NCBI RefSeq assembly: GCF_018491765.1
Contig: NZ_JABWCU010000004.1
Span: forward strand, 1 to 64,000
Origin: Novosphingobium profundi
Lineage (GTDB): Bacteria; Pseudomonadota; Alphaproteobacteria; Sphingomonadales; Sphingomonadaceae
Direction: 5' to 3'
Length of the DNA stretch: 64,000 nucleotides
The position numbers and the translations under genes were made by a program. Below, one piece after another: positions 52,190-59,936 of the stretch. The first letter of the stretch is position 1. The number at the start of each line of letters is the position of its first letter. Below the pieces are notes generated by a model. The model was not told the DNA's origin, did no database searches, and saw nothing but the letters and a program-made list of their open reading frames with translations.

Positions 52190-52735
52190 ATGACCGACCT
52201 CGCTTCCATCCCGCTCGCCCGTATCGACGGTACGCCCGACAGCCTTGCCGCGCACGCGGGCAAGGTCTTGCTCATCGTCAACACGGCGTCCAAGTGCGGA
52301 TTGACGCCGCAGTACGAAGGCCTCGAGGCGCTGTTCCAGGACTTCAAGGGCAAGGGGCTCGAAGTGCTCGGCTTTCCCGCCAACGACTTCGGCGCGCAGG
52401 AACCCGGCTCGAACGAGGAGATCACCGAGTTCTGCCAGGTCAACTATGGCGTTTCGTTCCCGCTCTTCGCCAAGGCCGACGTGACGGGCGAGGGCAAGCA
52501 GCCGCTTTACGCCGCGCTGACCGCAGCCCTCCCCGAAAAGACCGGTCCCGCCGAGGAAATGCGCGAGCGCCTCAAGGGCTTCGGCATGACGCCGACGCAG
52601 GACCCCGAAGTGCTCTGGAACTTCGAAAAGTTCCTCGTTTCCAAACAAGGCGAGGTCGTCGCCCGCTTCGCCCCGGGCGTCGAGCCCAAGGACCCTGGGC
52701 TTGTCGCTGCGATCGAAGCCGAACTGGCGAAGTAG
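52190..52735 (+). CDS. glutathione peroxidase (cysteine type)
   Basis: A thiol peroxidase of 181 residues that reduces hydroperoxides with glutathione or thioredoxin. The peroxidatic Cys is in NTASKCGLTPQYEGL near residue 36 (Cys instead of selenocysteine), with the family's second and third motifs in LGFPANDFGAQEPGS and VLWNFEKFLV. The length is normal. It is a cytoplasmic enzyme with an AAGGGAGAA ribosome site, followed by a hairpin. Confidence 0.93.
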   Translation: MTDLASIPLARIDGTPDSLAAHAGKVLLIVNTASKCGLTPQYEGLEALFQDFKGKGLEVLGFPANDFGAQEPGSNEEITEFCQVNYGVSFPLFAKADVTGEGKQPLYAALTAALPEKTGPAEEMRERLKGFGMTPTQDPEVLWNFEKFLVSKQGEVVARFAPGVEPKDPGLVAAIEAELAK

Positions 52736-52747
52736 GCCAGGACTTGC

Positions 52748-52785
52748 GCGCGCGTTTCGAGAAGCTTTGCCTTCGAAACGCGCGC
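52748..52785 (+). terminator. hairpin after the glutathione peroxidase gene
   Basis: A perfect 13-bp stem (52748-52760 and 52773-52785) with a 12-nt loop, 12 nt after the stop. The stem is GC-rich but the following bases are not T-rich, so it may be a weak terminator or an mRNA-stabilising structure. Confidence 0.6.
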
Positions 52786-52900
52786 AAGAGCTTCGGCTTT
52801 CGCCGGGGGATCTGAACGGGCGAGCCTCGGCCCGGCCCGTGCGTCAGACCGTTCGGGAAAGGTGCTGGCCCAATGGCCGCAAGGGGACTAGCCTTGCGCC

Positions 52901-53785
52901 ATGACCTACCGCACGCTGATCTCCGCCGACGACCTCAAGGCCCTGCTCGATGCGCAGGGCAAGGTCCTGATCCTCGACTGCGAGTTCGACCTCGCCCAGC
53001 CCGACAATGGCCCTGCGGCCTACCGCGTCGGGCACCTGCCGGGGGCCCGGCACGCGCATCTCGACCATGACCTTGCCGGGCCGACCACCGGCACCAACGG
53101 GCGCCACCCCTTGCCCGATCGCGCGGCGTTCGCGGACTGGCTGCGCGCGCAGGGGCTGGGCAAGGGGCAACTCGTGGTGACGTACGGGGGGATGGGCCAG
53201 TCGGGCGCCGCGCGCGCCTGGTGGCTGCTGCGCTGGATGGGCCACGCCGATGTGGCGGTGCTCGACGGGGGGCGGGACGCCTGGGTCGCCGCCGGGCACG
53301 AACTCGAATCGGGCGAGGCGGACGACGTTGCGCCGGGCGATTTCGAGCCGGGCCTGCCGCTCGTCGCGGGCACGGTGAGCGCCAAGGACGTGCTCGCCAA
53401 TATCGAGACGGGCGAGGCGCAAGTGCTCGACGCGCGTGATCCGGCGCGCTTCAGCGGGGAGAACGCGGCGATGGACCCGGTCGCGGGGCACATCCCGGGC
53501 GCGAAGTGCCGCTTCTTTCGCGCCAATCTTGCCGAGGACGGCACCTTCCGCCCCGCAGCCGAACTGCGCGCCGAGTTCGAAGCCCTGCTTGGCGGCGAGC
53601 CCGCGATCCTGCAATGCGGCTCGGGCGTTACCGCCTGCCAGAACGCGCTCGCCATGGAGATCGCGGGAATTCCGGGGGCCTTCGTCTATCCCGGCTCGTG
53701 GAGCGAATGGATCGCCGATCCCTCACGCCCGGTCGTGACCGGCAGCGAGCCCTGGGGTGAGGACGAGTTTCGCCACAAGCTTTAA
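52901..53785 (+). CDS. sseA: sulfurtransferase (3-mercaptopyruvate/thiosulfate type)
   Basis: A double-rhodanese sulfurtransferase of 294 residues. The inactive N-terminal rhodanese domain includes ILDCEFDLAQPDNG and YRVGHLPGARHAHLDHDL; the active C-terminal domain has the Cys loop in ILQCGSGVTACQNAL near residue 232. The CGSGVTA loop is typical of 3-mercaptopyruvate sulfurtransferase (SseA). It moves sulfur to cyanide or other acceptors in cysteine catabolism. It ends just before a palindromic intergenic repeat. Confidence 0.92.
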   Translation: MTYRTLISADDLKALLDAQGKVLILDCEFDLAQPDNGPAAYRVGHLPGARHAHLDHDLAGPTTGTNGRHPLPDRAAFADWLRAQGLGKGQLVVTYGGMGQSGAARAWWLLRWMGHADVAVLDGGRDAWVAAGHELESGEADDVAPGDFEPGLPLVAGTVSAKDVLANIETGEAQVLDARDPARFSGENAAMDPVAGHIPGAKCRFFRANLAEDGTFRPAAELRAEFEALLGGEPAILQCGSGVTACQNALAMEIAGIPGAFVYPGSWSEWIADPSRPVVTGSEPWGEDEFRHKL

Positions 53786-53793
53786 AGAAGGAA

Positions 53794-53913
53794 GGTAATT
53801 TCGAGGGGCATGGCCCCTCGAGCTCCCTTTACCAGCGAGGGCAATTCGGGCACGTCGCGTCGCGCTGGCACTGCCTTCGACGGTAATGGGGTCAAGGGGG
53901 CCATGCCCCCTTG
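53794..53913. repeat. palindromic intergenic repeat unit
   Basis: Two strong hairpins bracket a third imperfect one. Left: TCGAGGGG (53801-53808) with CCCCTCGA (53814-53821), extended outside by GGTAA/TTACC. Right: CAAGGGGG (53893-53900) with CCCCCTTG (53906-53913). Between them CCAGCG pairs with CGCTGG. A related hairpin lies at 56854-56873. It looks like a dispersed REP/MITE-like unit of about 115 bp. Confidence 0.55.
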
Positions 53914-53919
53914 CATCAC

Positions 53920-54363
53920 CTAGGACGTAGACTCATAAGCGCGGAGCCACAGGCGCATTGAGGCGAGCTGGACCATGGCGAGGAAGTTCTCAGCCAACTT
54001 ATCGTAGCGGGTAGCGACGCGGCGGAAGTGCTTGAGTTTGGAGAAGAAGCGCTCGATCAGATTGCGCTCACGATAGAGCCGCTTGCTGAAGCAAGGCTTC
54101 CAGCGGCGGTTGCTTTTGGGCGGGATGTTGGGCGTGGCGCCCTGTTCCTCGATCATCGTGCGGATTCTATCAGCATCGTAGGCTTTGTCGGCGAGCACGA
54201 TCATGTGCGGCCCAAGGCGGTTGAGCAGATCGTCGGCGACTTGACCATCATGCGTCTGCCCTGCCGTCAGGCCGAGCCGGATCGGGAGGCCTTGCGCATC
54301 GACGACAGCGTGGATTTTGGTCGTGAGCCCGCCTCGGGAGCGACCGAGACAATGATCTCGATC
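53920..54363 (-). CDS. IS5-family transposase, C-terminal frame (orfB)
   Basis: The C-terminal 147 residues of the transposase, entered by a -1 frameshift from orfA at a run of five G (plus-strand 54363-54367). The second catalytic Asp is in MIVLADKAYDADRIRTMI and the Glu in RERNLIERFFSKLKHFRR, so the DDE triad is complete once joined to orfA; the fused product is about 255 residues, normal for this group. The stop codon TAG lies inside the CTAG target copy at the left end of the element. Confidence 0.85.
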   Translation of the reverse strand, partial: DRDHCLGRSRGGLTTKIHAVVDAQGLPIRLGLTAGQTHDGQVADDLLNRLGPHMIVLADKAYDADRIRTMIEEQGATPNIPPKSNRRWKPCFSKRLYRERNLIERFFSKLKHFRRVATRYDKLAENFLAMVQLASMRLWLRAYESTS

Positions 54364-54686
54364 CCCCTCTTTGCCGTCGCAGCCTGTTGGTGCGCCCGGA
54401 TGGCAGTGCTGTCGATCATCTGGATGTCGCCGTCATGGGCGGCGGTGATGGCGTCCATCATCCGATCCCAGACGCCTGCCCTCCGCCATCGCACGAAGCG
54501 ATTGTAGCAAGTGGTGCGCGGACCATATCGTTCGGGCAGGTCGCGCCATGGAGCGCCGGATCGCAGCACCCAGAAGATACCATTCAGCACGCGGCGGTCA
54601 TCGACACGCTGCACGCCTCTTGGCTTGTTGGGCAGTAGCGGTTCGATCACGCGCCACTCGAAGTCAGTCAGGTCATATCGGCTCAT
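54267..54686 (-). CDS. IS5-family transposase, N-terminal frame (orfA)
   Basis: The first frame of the transposase, 139 residues alone, starting MSRYDLTDFEWRVIEPLLPN. The DNA-binding region contains LRSGAPWRDLPERYGPRTTC and the first catalytic Asp is in IQMIDSTAIRAHQ. The last 30 or so residues after ATAKRG are the unshifted product; the family's usual GRSRGGLTTKIHA continues in the -1 frame. Such two-frame transposases are normal for this IS5 subgroup, so the copy may be active rather than broken. Confidence 0.85.
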   Translation of the reverse strand: MSRYDLTDFEWRVIEPLLPNKPRGVQRVDDRRVLNGIFWVLRSGAPWRDLPERYGPRTTCYNRFVRWRRAGVWDRMMDAITAAHDGDIQMIDSTAIRAHQQAATAKRGIEIIVSVAPEAGSRPKSTLSSMRKASRSGSA

Positions 54687-54750
54687 GCCGATGCTGAATC
54701 ACAGATCGCAGTCGTTGCCCAGTCGTTTCGAATTGCAGTAGGCTGTTGCT

Positions 54751-55110
54751 ATGGAACAAGCCGCCTTCATTGATCTCGTGCGCCAAACAGTGGTTGAGCC
54801 AGCTACGAGCGGAACGATCTCGCAGATTGAAAGCCCAACTGGCCGCAACCTTTCTGAAGATAGAAAGCGCAGGTCCGCCTGGTTTCGCGCGCTTTCCCCT
54901 GAGGAACGTACGAATGTCGAATACGCCATTGCGCAAGCCGCTCATGCCGCAACTTTCGGCTTCCTATGTGTCCTTGATGGCGCTCGTGTCATCGAGGACG
55001 GAGCCGACCGGGGACACCTTGAACTCCACCATGTCAGAGGCAAATCAGCTACTCTTCTGGCCTCCAGCGCTGACGAGATGCCCGTAACGCCTCTTCACGA
55101 GTTCCTCTGA
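54751..55110 (+). CDS. passenger protein of the IS element, unknown function
   Basis: An unrecognised soluble protein of 119 residues, transcribed opposite to the transposase. Its sequence looks like a real globular protein: a helical N-terminus (AAFIDLVRQTVVEPATSG), a central stretch WFRALSPEERTNVEYAIAQA followed by AHAATFGFLCVLDGARVIED, and an end with LHEF. It resembles small uncharacterised proteins with an LDGxRxIED pattern (possibly DUF6547), but this is recalled and unverified. Its base composition is visibly less GC-rich than the flanking genes. It could be an immunity-, regulation- or host-benefit gene; nothing shows which. Confidence 0.7.
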   Translation: MEQAAFIDLVRQTVVEPATSGTISQIESPTGRNLSEDRKRRSAWFRALSPEERTNVEYAIAQAAHAATFGFLCVLDGARVIEDGADRGHLELHHVRGKSATLLASSADEMPVTPLHEFL

Positions 55111-55135
55111 CATTCCCAATTTATAGGTTCACGAC

Positions 55136-55762
55136 CTAGAATAGAACCGGCTCATCCCCCGGTTGCCAGGGCACGTACTTGGCCATGACGCTCGTGAAGA
55201 GCTCCGAGGCGAGGTGTCCTTCCAGCCATTGGCGCAGCGCGGGCAGGTCCTGCGCGTCGAACCAGGTACGGTCGGTGGCGGCGAACTGGCGCACGAAGGG
55301 CATCAGGGCCATGTCGGCGAGACCGCGAACGGGCCCGCAGAGCTGGCCCTGTGAGGCGATCCGGGCATCGAGGTCGCGCAAGATGGCGAGCGCGCTCGCG
55401 CGGTGGGCGAGGGGATCGCTGGCGTGGCGCTCGGGGTATTTGTAGCGGTCGAGGTCGTGCTTGAAGGGGCCGTCGTTGCGCGCGATGAGCGCCGCGTCGT
55501 CACGTTCGAGCCAGCCTTCCGGGTCGTTGTGGGCGAGCGCCCAACGCATCACTTCGAGGCTCTGCTCGACCACCGTGCCCCCGGCGAGCACCAGCACCGG
55601 AACCGTTCCCTTGGGCGAGGCTTCGAGCAGTGCGGCGGGCTTGGCCGCCAGCTTCACCTCGCGCAGCGCGCAGGAAAGGCCCGCCACGCGCAGCGCAAGC
55701 CGCGCGCGCATCGCATAAGGGCAGCGGCGGAAGCTGTAGAGAATGGGGAGCGCTTGGCTCAT
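55136..55762 (-). CDS. glutathione S-transferase family protein
   Basis: A protein of 208 residues with an N-terminal thioredoxin-like domain ([20 protein letters not shown], Cys-Pro-Tyr near residue 14, then [22 protein letters not shown]) and a helical C-terminal domain. The CPYA start resembles bacterial omega- or beta-class GSTs. Its start overlaps the stop of trhO (ATGA), so they are co-transcribed. The stop codon TAG is part of the CTAG target copy at the right end of the IS element; the insertion did not remove any coding sequence. Confidence 0.88.
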   Translation of the reverse strand: MSQALPILYSFRRCPYAMRARLALRVAGLSCALREVKLAAKPAALLEASPKGTVPVLVLAGGTVVEQSLEVMRWALAHNDPEGWLERDDAALIARNDGPFKHDLDRYKYPERHASDPLAHRASALAILRDLDARIASQGQLCGPVRGLADMALMPFVRQFAATDRTWFDAQDLPALRQWLEGHLASELFTSVMAKYVPWQPGDEPVLF

Positions 55763-56751
55763 TGCGCTTCGGGTACAGGACCGCGCGCAGGGGGCCCGAC
55801 GCCGATATGTTCTTCGCCGCGCGCGTGGGCGAGCTGCTGCTGGCGGTGACGCTCGCGGTAGCGTTCGCGCTGCTCTTCGCTGCGTTCCGCGTGGCAATGC
55901 GGGCAGGCGACGCCCTCTTCGAACAGCGGCGAGGCGCGATCCTCGCCGCTCAAGGGCAGGCGGCAGGCGAAGCACAGCGTATAATCGCCCTGCTCGAGCC
56001 CGTGGCCGACCGAGACGCGCGCGTCGAAGACGAAGCATTCTCCCTGCCACAGGCTCTCTTCGGGCGCGACGGTCTCGAGGTATTTCAGAATGCCGCCCTT
56101 GAGGTGGAAGACGTCCTCGATGCCCTCTTGCTTGAGGAACGCGGTCGACTTCTCGCAGCGGATGCCGCCGGTGCAGAACATCGCGACCTTGGGGGCCTTG
56201 CCCTCGCCGAGCAACCTTTCGCGATTCGCGCGAAACCACTGGGGAAATTCGCGAAAGCTTGCCGTTTCCGGATCGATCGCGCCCTGAAAGGTGCCGATCG
56301 CCACTTCGTAGTCGTTGCGCGTGTCGATCACGATCGTGTCGGGATCGGCGATGAGCGCGTTCCAGTCCTCGGGCGCGACGTAGGTGCCCACGGTGGCGAG
56401 CGGATCGGTCCCGGGTTCGCCCATCGTCACGATCTCGTTCTTGAGGCGCACCTTCATGCGCAGGAACGGCATTTCGCGCGCGCCCGAGAACTTGACGTCG
56501 AGACCGGCGCAGCCGGGCAGGGCGCGGATATGTGCAAGGACGCGCGAAATGCCCGAATGCGTGCCTGCGATCGTGCCGTTGATGCCCTCGTGCGCGAGCA
56601 GCAGCGTGCCCTTGATCCCTTCCGCCTCGCACAGCGCGGCAAGCGGCGCACGCAAGGCGGCATGGTCGGCAAAGGGCGCGAACTGGTAGAGCGCGGCGAC
56701 GCAGACCGGCGCATTGTGCGCGGCCGGCGGAAGATCGGCGGGGTTCATCAT
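55759..56751 (-). CDS. trhO: tRNA uridine(34) hydroxylase TrhO (rhodanese-type)
   Basis: An oxygen-dependent enzyme that hydroxylates U34 of certain tRNAs (YceA/TrhO family), about 330 residues. The N-terminal domain begins [20 protein letters not shown] with [16 protein letters not shown], and the rhodanese Cys is in [17 protein letters not shown] near residue 196, an exact family match. A Cys/His-rich end ([12 protein letters not shown], then [20 protein letters not shown]) follows. The start is uncertain among ATGs at 56763, 56751 and 56748. It overlaps the GST start. Confidence 0.93.
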   Translation of the reverse strand: MMNPADLPPAAHNAPVCVAALYQFAPFADHAALRAPLAALCEAEGIKGTLLLAHEGINGTIAGTHSGISRVLAHIRALPGCAGLDVKFSGAREMPFLRMKVRLKNEIVTMGEPGTDPLATVGTYVAPEDWNALIADPDTIVIDTRNDYEVAIGTFQGAIDPETASFREFPQWFRANRERLLGEGKAPKVAMFCTGGIRCEKSTAFLKQEGIEDVFHLKGGILKYLETVAPEESLWQGECFVFDARVSVGHGLEQGDYTLCFACRLPLSGEDRASPLFEEGVACPHCHAERSEEQRERYRERHRQQQLAHARGEEHIGVGPPARGPVPEAQ

Positions 56752-56795
56752 CGCGCGCCCCATAGCGCAAACGCGGCGCCGAGGGGAGGGGGCGT

Positions 56796-56835
56796 GAAAA
56801 AGCCCGGCGGGCCGCGAAGGCCGCCGGGCTTTTTC
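56796..56835. terminator. bidirectional terminator between trhO and metK ends
   Basis: A perfect 15-bp stem, GAAAAAGCCCGGCGG (56796-56810) with its complement at 56821-56835, and T-rich on both strands. It lies about 45 nt after the end of metK on the minus strand. Confidence 0.88.
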
Positions 56836-56853
56836 AATCGAAGCGTCGGATTC

Positions 56854-56873
56854 TCGAGGGGCTGGCCCCCCGA
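56854..56873. repeat. short palindromic repeat like that at 53794
   Basis: TCGAGGGG, CTGG, then CCCCCCGA: nearly the same palindrome as the left arm of the 53794-53913 repeat (TCGAGGGG...CCCCTCGA). It lies just after metK and next to a terminator. Confidence 0.5.
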
Positions 56874-56880
56874 ACCGGCC

Positions 56881-58113
56881 TCAGGCCGAGACCGAGAGTT
56901 CCTCGACGCAGGCCTTGAGGTCTTCGACCAGGTCGGTGCGCTCCCAGGGGAAGAAGTCGCCTTGCGCCTTGCGGCCGAAGTGACCGTAGGCGGCCGAGGG
57001 CTTGTAGATCGGCTTGTTGAGGCCGAGACCCAGGCGGATGCCGCGCGGGGTCAGGCCACCGAGCTTCTCGGCGGCGACCTTGGCGATCGCGGCCTCGATC
57101 GCCTCGTCGGAGACGGTGCCGGTGCCGCTGGTGTCGACGTAGAGCGAGAGCGGCTGGGCGACGCCGATCGCGTAGGAAATCTGGATCGTGCACATCTTGG
57201 CGAGACCCGCGGCCACGACGTTCTTGGCGAGGTAGCGCGTCACGTAGGCCGCCGAACGGTCGACCTTGGTCGGGTCCTTGCCCGAGAACGCGCCGCCGCC
57301 GTGCGGAGCCGCGCCGCCATAGGTGTCGACGATGATCTTGCGGCCGGTGAGGCCGGCGTCGCCGTCGGGGCCGCCGATCTCGAACGAGCCGGTCGGGTTG
57401 ATGTGGTAGACGGTCTCGTCCGAAAGCAGCTGGGCCGGGATGATCTTGGCGACGACGCCCTTCACATAGGCCTTGAGTTCAGCTTCCTTGTCACCCGTGT
57501 CGTAGCCCGGCGCGTGCTGGGTCGAGACCACGATCGCGGTGCAGGCGGTGGGCACGCCGTCCTTGTAGCGCAGCGTGACCTGACTCTTGGCATCGGGCTC
57601 GAGGAAGGGGGCGGCCCCGCTCTTGCGGTCCTGCGCCATGAGGTGGAGGATCTTGTGGCTGAAGTCGAGCGTGGCCGGCATCAGGTCCTCGGTCTCGATC
57701 GAGGCGTAGCCGAACATGATGCCCTGGTCGCCGGCACCTTCGTCCTTGTTGCCGTTCGAATCGACGCCCTGCGCGATGTGGGCCGACTGGCCGTGCAGGT
57801 AGTTCTCGAAGTCGAAGGTCTCCCAGTGGAAGCCGTCCTGCTCGTAGCCGATCGTCTTGACCGTATCGCGCACGACCTTCTCGATCTCCGCGAGCGCGCC
57901 CTCGGCCCAGGCGCCGTTCTCGTAGACGCCCTTGCAGCGGATTTCACCCGCAAGGACAACCTTCTGGGTCGTCGTCAGGGTCTCGCAGGCGATGCGCGCC
58001 TCCGGGTCCTTGGACAGGAAAAGGTCGACGATCGCGTCCGAAATCTGGTCCGAGACCTTGTCGGGATGGCCTTCCGAGACGCTCTCGGAGGTGAAGACAT
58101 ATTCGCTGCGCAT
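56881..58113 (-). CDS. metK: S-adenosylmethionine synthetase
   Basis: Makes S-adenosylmethionine from methionine and ATP, 410 residues. The start [20 protein letters not shown] is the family N-terminus, with the ATP-binding [12 protein letters not shown] in the middle and [19 protein letters not shown] near the C-terminal third. The start follows an AGGTGA ribosome site. It has its own promoter inside the end of lnt and an A/T-rich dyad right at the start point, a candidate operator. Confidence 0.98.
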   Translation of the reverse strand: MRSEYVFTSESVSEGHPDKVSDQISDAIVDLFLSKDPEARIACETLTTTQKVVLAGEIRCKGVYENGAWAEGALAEIEKVVRDTVKTIGYEQDGFHWETFDFENYLHGQSAHIAQGVDSNGNKDEGAGDQGIMFGYASIETEDLMPATLDFSHKILHLMAQDRKSGAAPFLEPDAKSQVTLRYKDGVPTACTAIVVSTQHAPGYDTGDKEAELKAYVKGVVAKIIPAQLLSDETVYHINPTGSFEIGGPDGDAGLTGRKIIVDTYGGAAPHGGGAFSGKDPTKVDRSAAYVTRYLAKNVVAAGLAKMCTIQISYAIGVAQPLSLYVDTSGTGTVSDEAIEAAIAKVAAEKLGGLTPRGIRLGLGLNKPIYKPSAAYGHFGRKAQGDFFPWERTDLVEDLKACVEELSVSA

Positions 58114-58129
58114 AGGGTCACCTGGGATA

Positions 58130-58143
58130 TAAAGAAATCTTTA
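58130..58143 (-). promoter_or_regulatory. A/T-rich dyad at the metK start point (candidate SahR-type operator)
   Basis: TAAAGA and TCTTTA form a perfect 6-bp dyad around two A/T bases, placed just downstream of the predicted metK start point and 17 nt before the ATG. Methionine-cycle genes in proteobacteria are often controlled by ArsR-family SahR, whose sites are similar A/T-rich dyads. The link to SahR is inference from position and general pattern. Confidence 0.5.
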
Positions 58144-58154
58144 AGTGCGCTGTT

Positions 58155-58183
58155 TATCTACCTGCGAAGCCCTCGAAGTGCAA
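58155..58183 (-). promoter_or_regulatory. promoter of metK
   Basis: On the minus strand TTGCAC (58183-58178) and TAGATA (58160-58155) are 17 nt apart; the -10 box overlaps the lnt stop codon. It implies a start near 58148. Confidence 0.6.
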
Positions 58184-59840
58184 CCATGGAAAGGGCCAGC
58201 AGCAAAAGAACCGCCGCGAGCGCCAGTGGTACGGTGTTTCCGTGGCGCGCGAAGAAGGTCGCCCGGTGGGGCGGCGGAATGTAGCCGTCGAGTCGTCCGG
58301 GCTGGTGGCGCGGCACGAAGGCGCGCACCAGGCCGTCCGCGTCGATCACCGCGCTGATGCCGGTGGTGGTCGAGCGCAGCACCGGCAGTCCTTCCTCGAG
58401 CGCGCGCAGGCGCGCCTGGGCCAGATGCTGGGGCGGGCCCCAGGCGCCGAACCAGCCGTCGTTCGAAGGGTTGAAAATATAGTCCGGCCGGTTGCGCGGA
58501 TCGACGACTTCGCCGGAGAACACGATCTCGTAGCAGATCTGGACGCCGGCCTTGCCATAGGCGCCAAGGTCGATCGTGCGGGGCCCCGGGCCGGGCCAGA
58601 AGTCGAGCGTGCCGGGTACGAGTCGCGAGAGGCCGATCGGCTCAAGCAGGCTGCGCATCGGCAGGTATTCGCCATAAGGCACCAGATGCGCCTTGGAATA
58701 GCTCGCGAGAATGTCGCCCAGGCCATCGAACACGGTCACCGAATTGCGCGCGGCGACATCGTCGCCGTCGTGAATTACCAGGTCGACCGCGCCGGTCAGG
58801 AGCAGGCTGTAGGGTCCGATCACACGGCCGATCCGCTGGCGCGCGATCTCGGGGTCACCGCCATATGTATACATTCTGTAGAAGTAGCTCGGGTAGCCGT
58901 CGCGCAAGTAGTCGCCCAGGCCCGACTCGGGCCAGAATACCACGCGCTTGCGTCCGGGCACTTCAGGCAGAGAGAGCTCTGCGAGCTTGACGAAGCTGGT
59001 CTCGAACTGGCGCGGATCGTCGATGTATTCCTGGCGAATGTCGGGCTGGATCAGCGTGTAGCGTATGCTGCCCTGCCTGCGGTCGGACCCGCGGTCGGGC
59101 AGGATCATGAGCGCGGCGAGCGCGGCGAGCGCGGCCAGCGGGACGAGGGCAAAGGCCGCGCGCAGGACGTGGTCCGCGCCTTGTCCCAGGCGCAGGAACA
59201 GGCCGGTCAGTCCGGCGACCAGGACCAGCGCCCCCGAAAGGCCATAGGTGCCGATCCAGGGGGAAAGCGCGGCAAGGCCCTGGCTCTGGAAGCTGCCGAG
59301 AAGCGCGACGCCGAGCGGGTTCCAGGCAAAGCCGGTGAAGAGCCAGCCGCGCAGCCATTCGGTGACGATCCAGCTTGCGGCAAAGGCGAGCAGCAGCGCG
59401 GCAAAGGGCGCGGCGCGGCGTGGGTCGCTCGCCGTCTGCGGGGTCCATTGCGCCTGCGCGCGGGTGATGGCGGTGTGGGCCAGCGCGCAGGCGAGCGCCG
59501 GGTAGATCGCAAGGTAGAGCGCGAGCAGGAACACCGCGATCGCACCCAGCCAGGCGGGCATGTTGGCCTGGTAGGTGAAGGCGGTCGCGATCCAGTTGTT
59601 GCCGAGCGTGAAATGGCCGACTCCGAAGAACCAGCCGAGCGCGAAGGCGCTGCGCGTGCGGCTCGTGCGTGCAAGGAGTTCGAGCAGGAGCGCGATCCCA
59701 GCCAGGGTGAGTGGCCAGAGCGCCAGCGGCTGGAAGCCGCAGGCGGCCAGAGCGCCAGCGGCCAGAGCCAGGGTTCGGGGGGAGCGCAAAGCTGCGCCAA
59801 GACGCCGGGCAAGGGGCGCGGAATGCCGAGGGGGTGCCAT
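58158..59840 (-). CDS. lnt: apolipoprotein N-acyltransferase
   Basis: Adds the third acyl chain to lipoproteins in the inner membrane, 560 residues. The N-terminal half has six to seven membrane segments; the C-terminal nitrilase-like domain holds the catalytic triad: Glu in VFWPESGLGDYL near residue 305, Lys in SYSKAHLVPYGEYLP, and Cys in GVQICYEIVFSGE. A last membrane segment (ALAAVLLLLALSMVALRGL) ends the protein. It immediately precedes metK on the same strand, a common alphaproteobacterial neighbourhood. Confidence 0.97.
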   Translation of the reverse strand: MAPPRHSAPLARRLGAALRSPRTLALAAGALAACGFQPLALWPLTLAGIALLLELLARTSRTRSAFALGWFFGVGHFTLGNNWIATAFTYQANMPAWLGAIAVFLLALYLAIYPALACALAHTAITRAQAQWTPQTASDPRRAAPFAALLLAFAASWIVTEWLRGWLFTGFAWNPLGVALLGSFQSQGLAALSPWIGTYGLSGALVLVAGLTGLFLRLGQGADHVLRAAFALVPLAALAALAALMILPDRGSDRRQGSIRYTLIQPDIRQEYIDDPRQFETSFVKLAELSLPEVPGRKRVVFWPESGLGDYLRDGYPSYFYRMYTYGGDPEIARQRIGRVIGPYSLLLTGAVDLVIHDGDDVAARNSVTVFDGLGDILASYSKAHLVPYGEYLPMRSLLEPIGLSRLVPGTLDFWPGPGPRTIDLGAYGKAGVQICYEIVFSGEVVDPRNRPDYIFNPSNDGWFGAWGPPQHLAQARLRALEEGLPVLRSTTTGISAVIDADGLVRAFVPRHQPGRLDGYIPPPHRATFFARHGNTVPLALAAVLLLLALSMVALRGLRR

Positions 59841-59936
59841 CGGCGAGGGGTTTTAGTGACGCAGGCCGGGGACGCAAGCGATCATGCGTCTCCGGCCCGG
59901 CGTGACACGGACCGCCCGAGCGGTCCGCACAAAAAT

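Larger units (their letters stand above)
53924..55135 (-). mobile_element. IS5-family element carrying a passenger gene
   Basis: About 1212 bp. The left end (GACGTAGACTCATAA, from 53924) and right end (GTCGTGAACCTATAA, read inward from 55135) form imperfect terminal inverted repeats with 10 of 15 positions matching. Both ends are flanked by CTAG (53920-53923 and 55136-55139), the short palindromic target copy typical of IS5-type insertion. Inside are a two-frame DDE transposase (minus strand) and, between the transposase start and the right end, a 119-residue gene on the plus strand. The element sits at the stop codon of a glutathione S-transferase gene. Confidence 0.75.

Noticed and set aside
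53920..54686. Transposase as a pseudogene
   Set aside because: The two frames overlap with a -1 relationship at a G-run and the DDE residues are all present, as in intact members of the group.
54690..54750. Right end of the IS element just before the transposase start
   Set aside because: No sequence here matches the left end inverted repeat, while 55121-55135 does and is followed by the second CTAG.
58114..58157. A SAM or SAM/SAH riboswitch before metK
   Set aside because: Only about 35 nt of leader is available after the predicted start, and the conserved motifs of known SAM-binding RNAs were not seen; a DNA dyad explains the site better.
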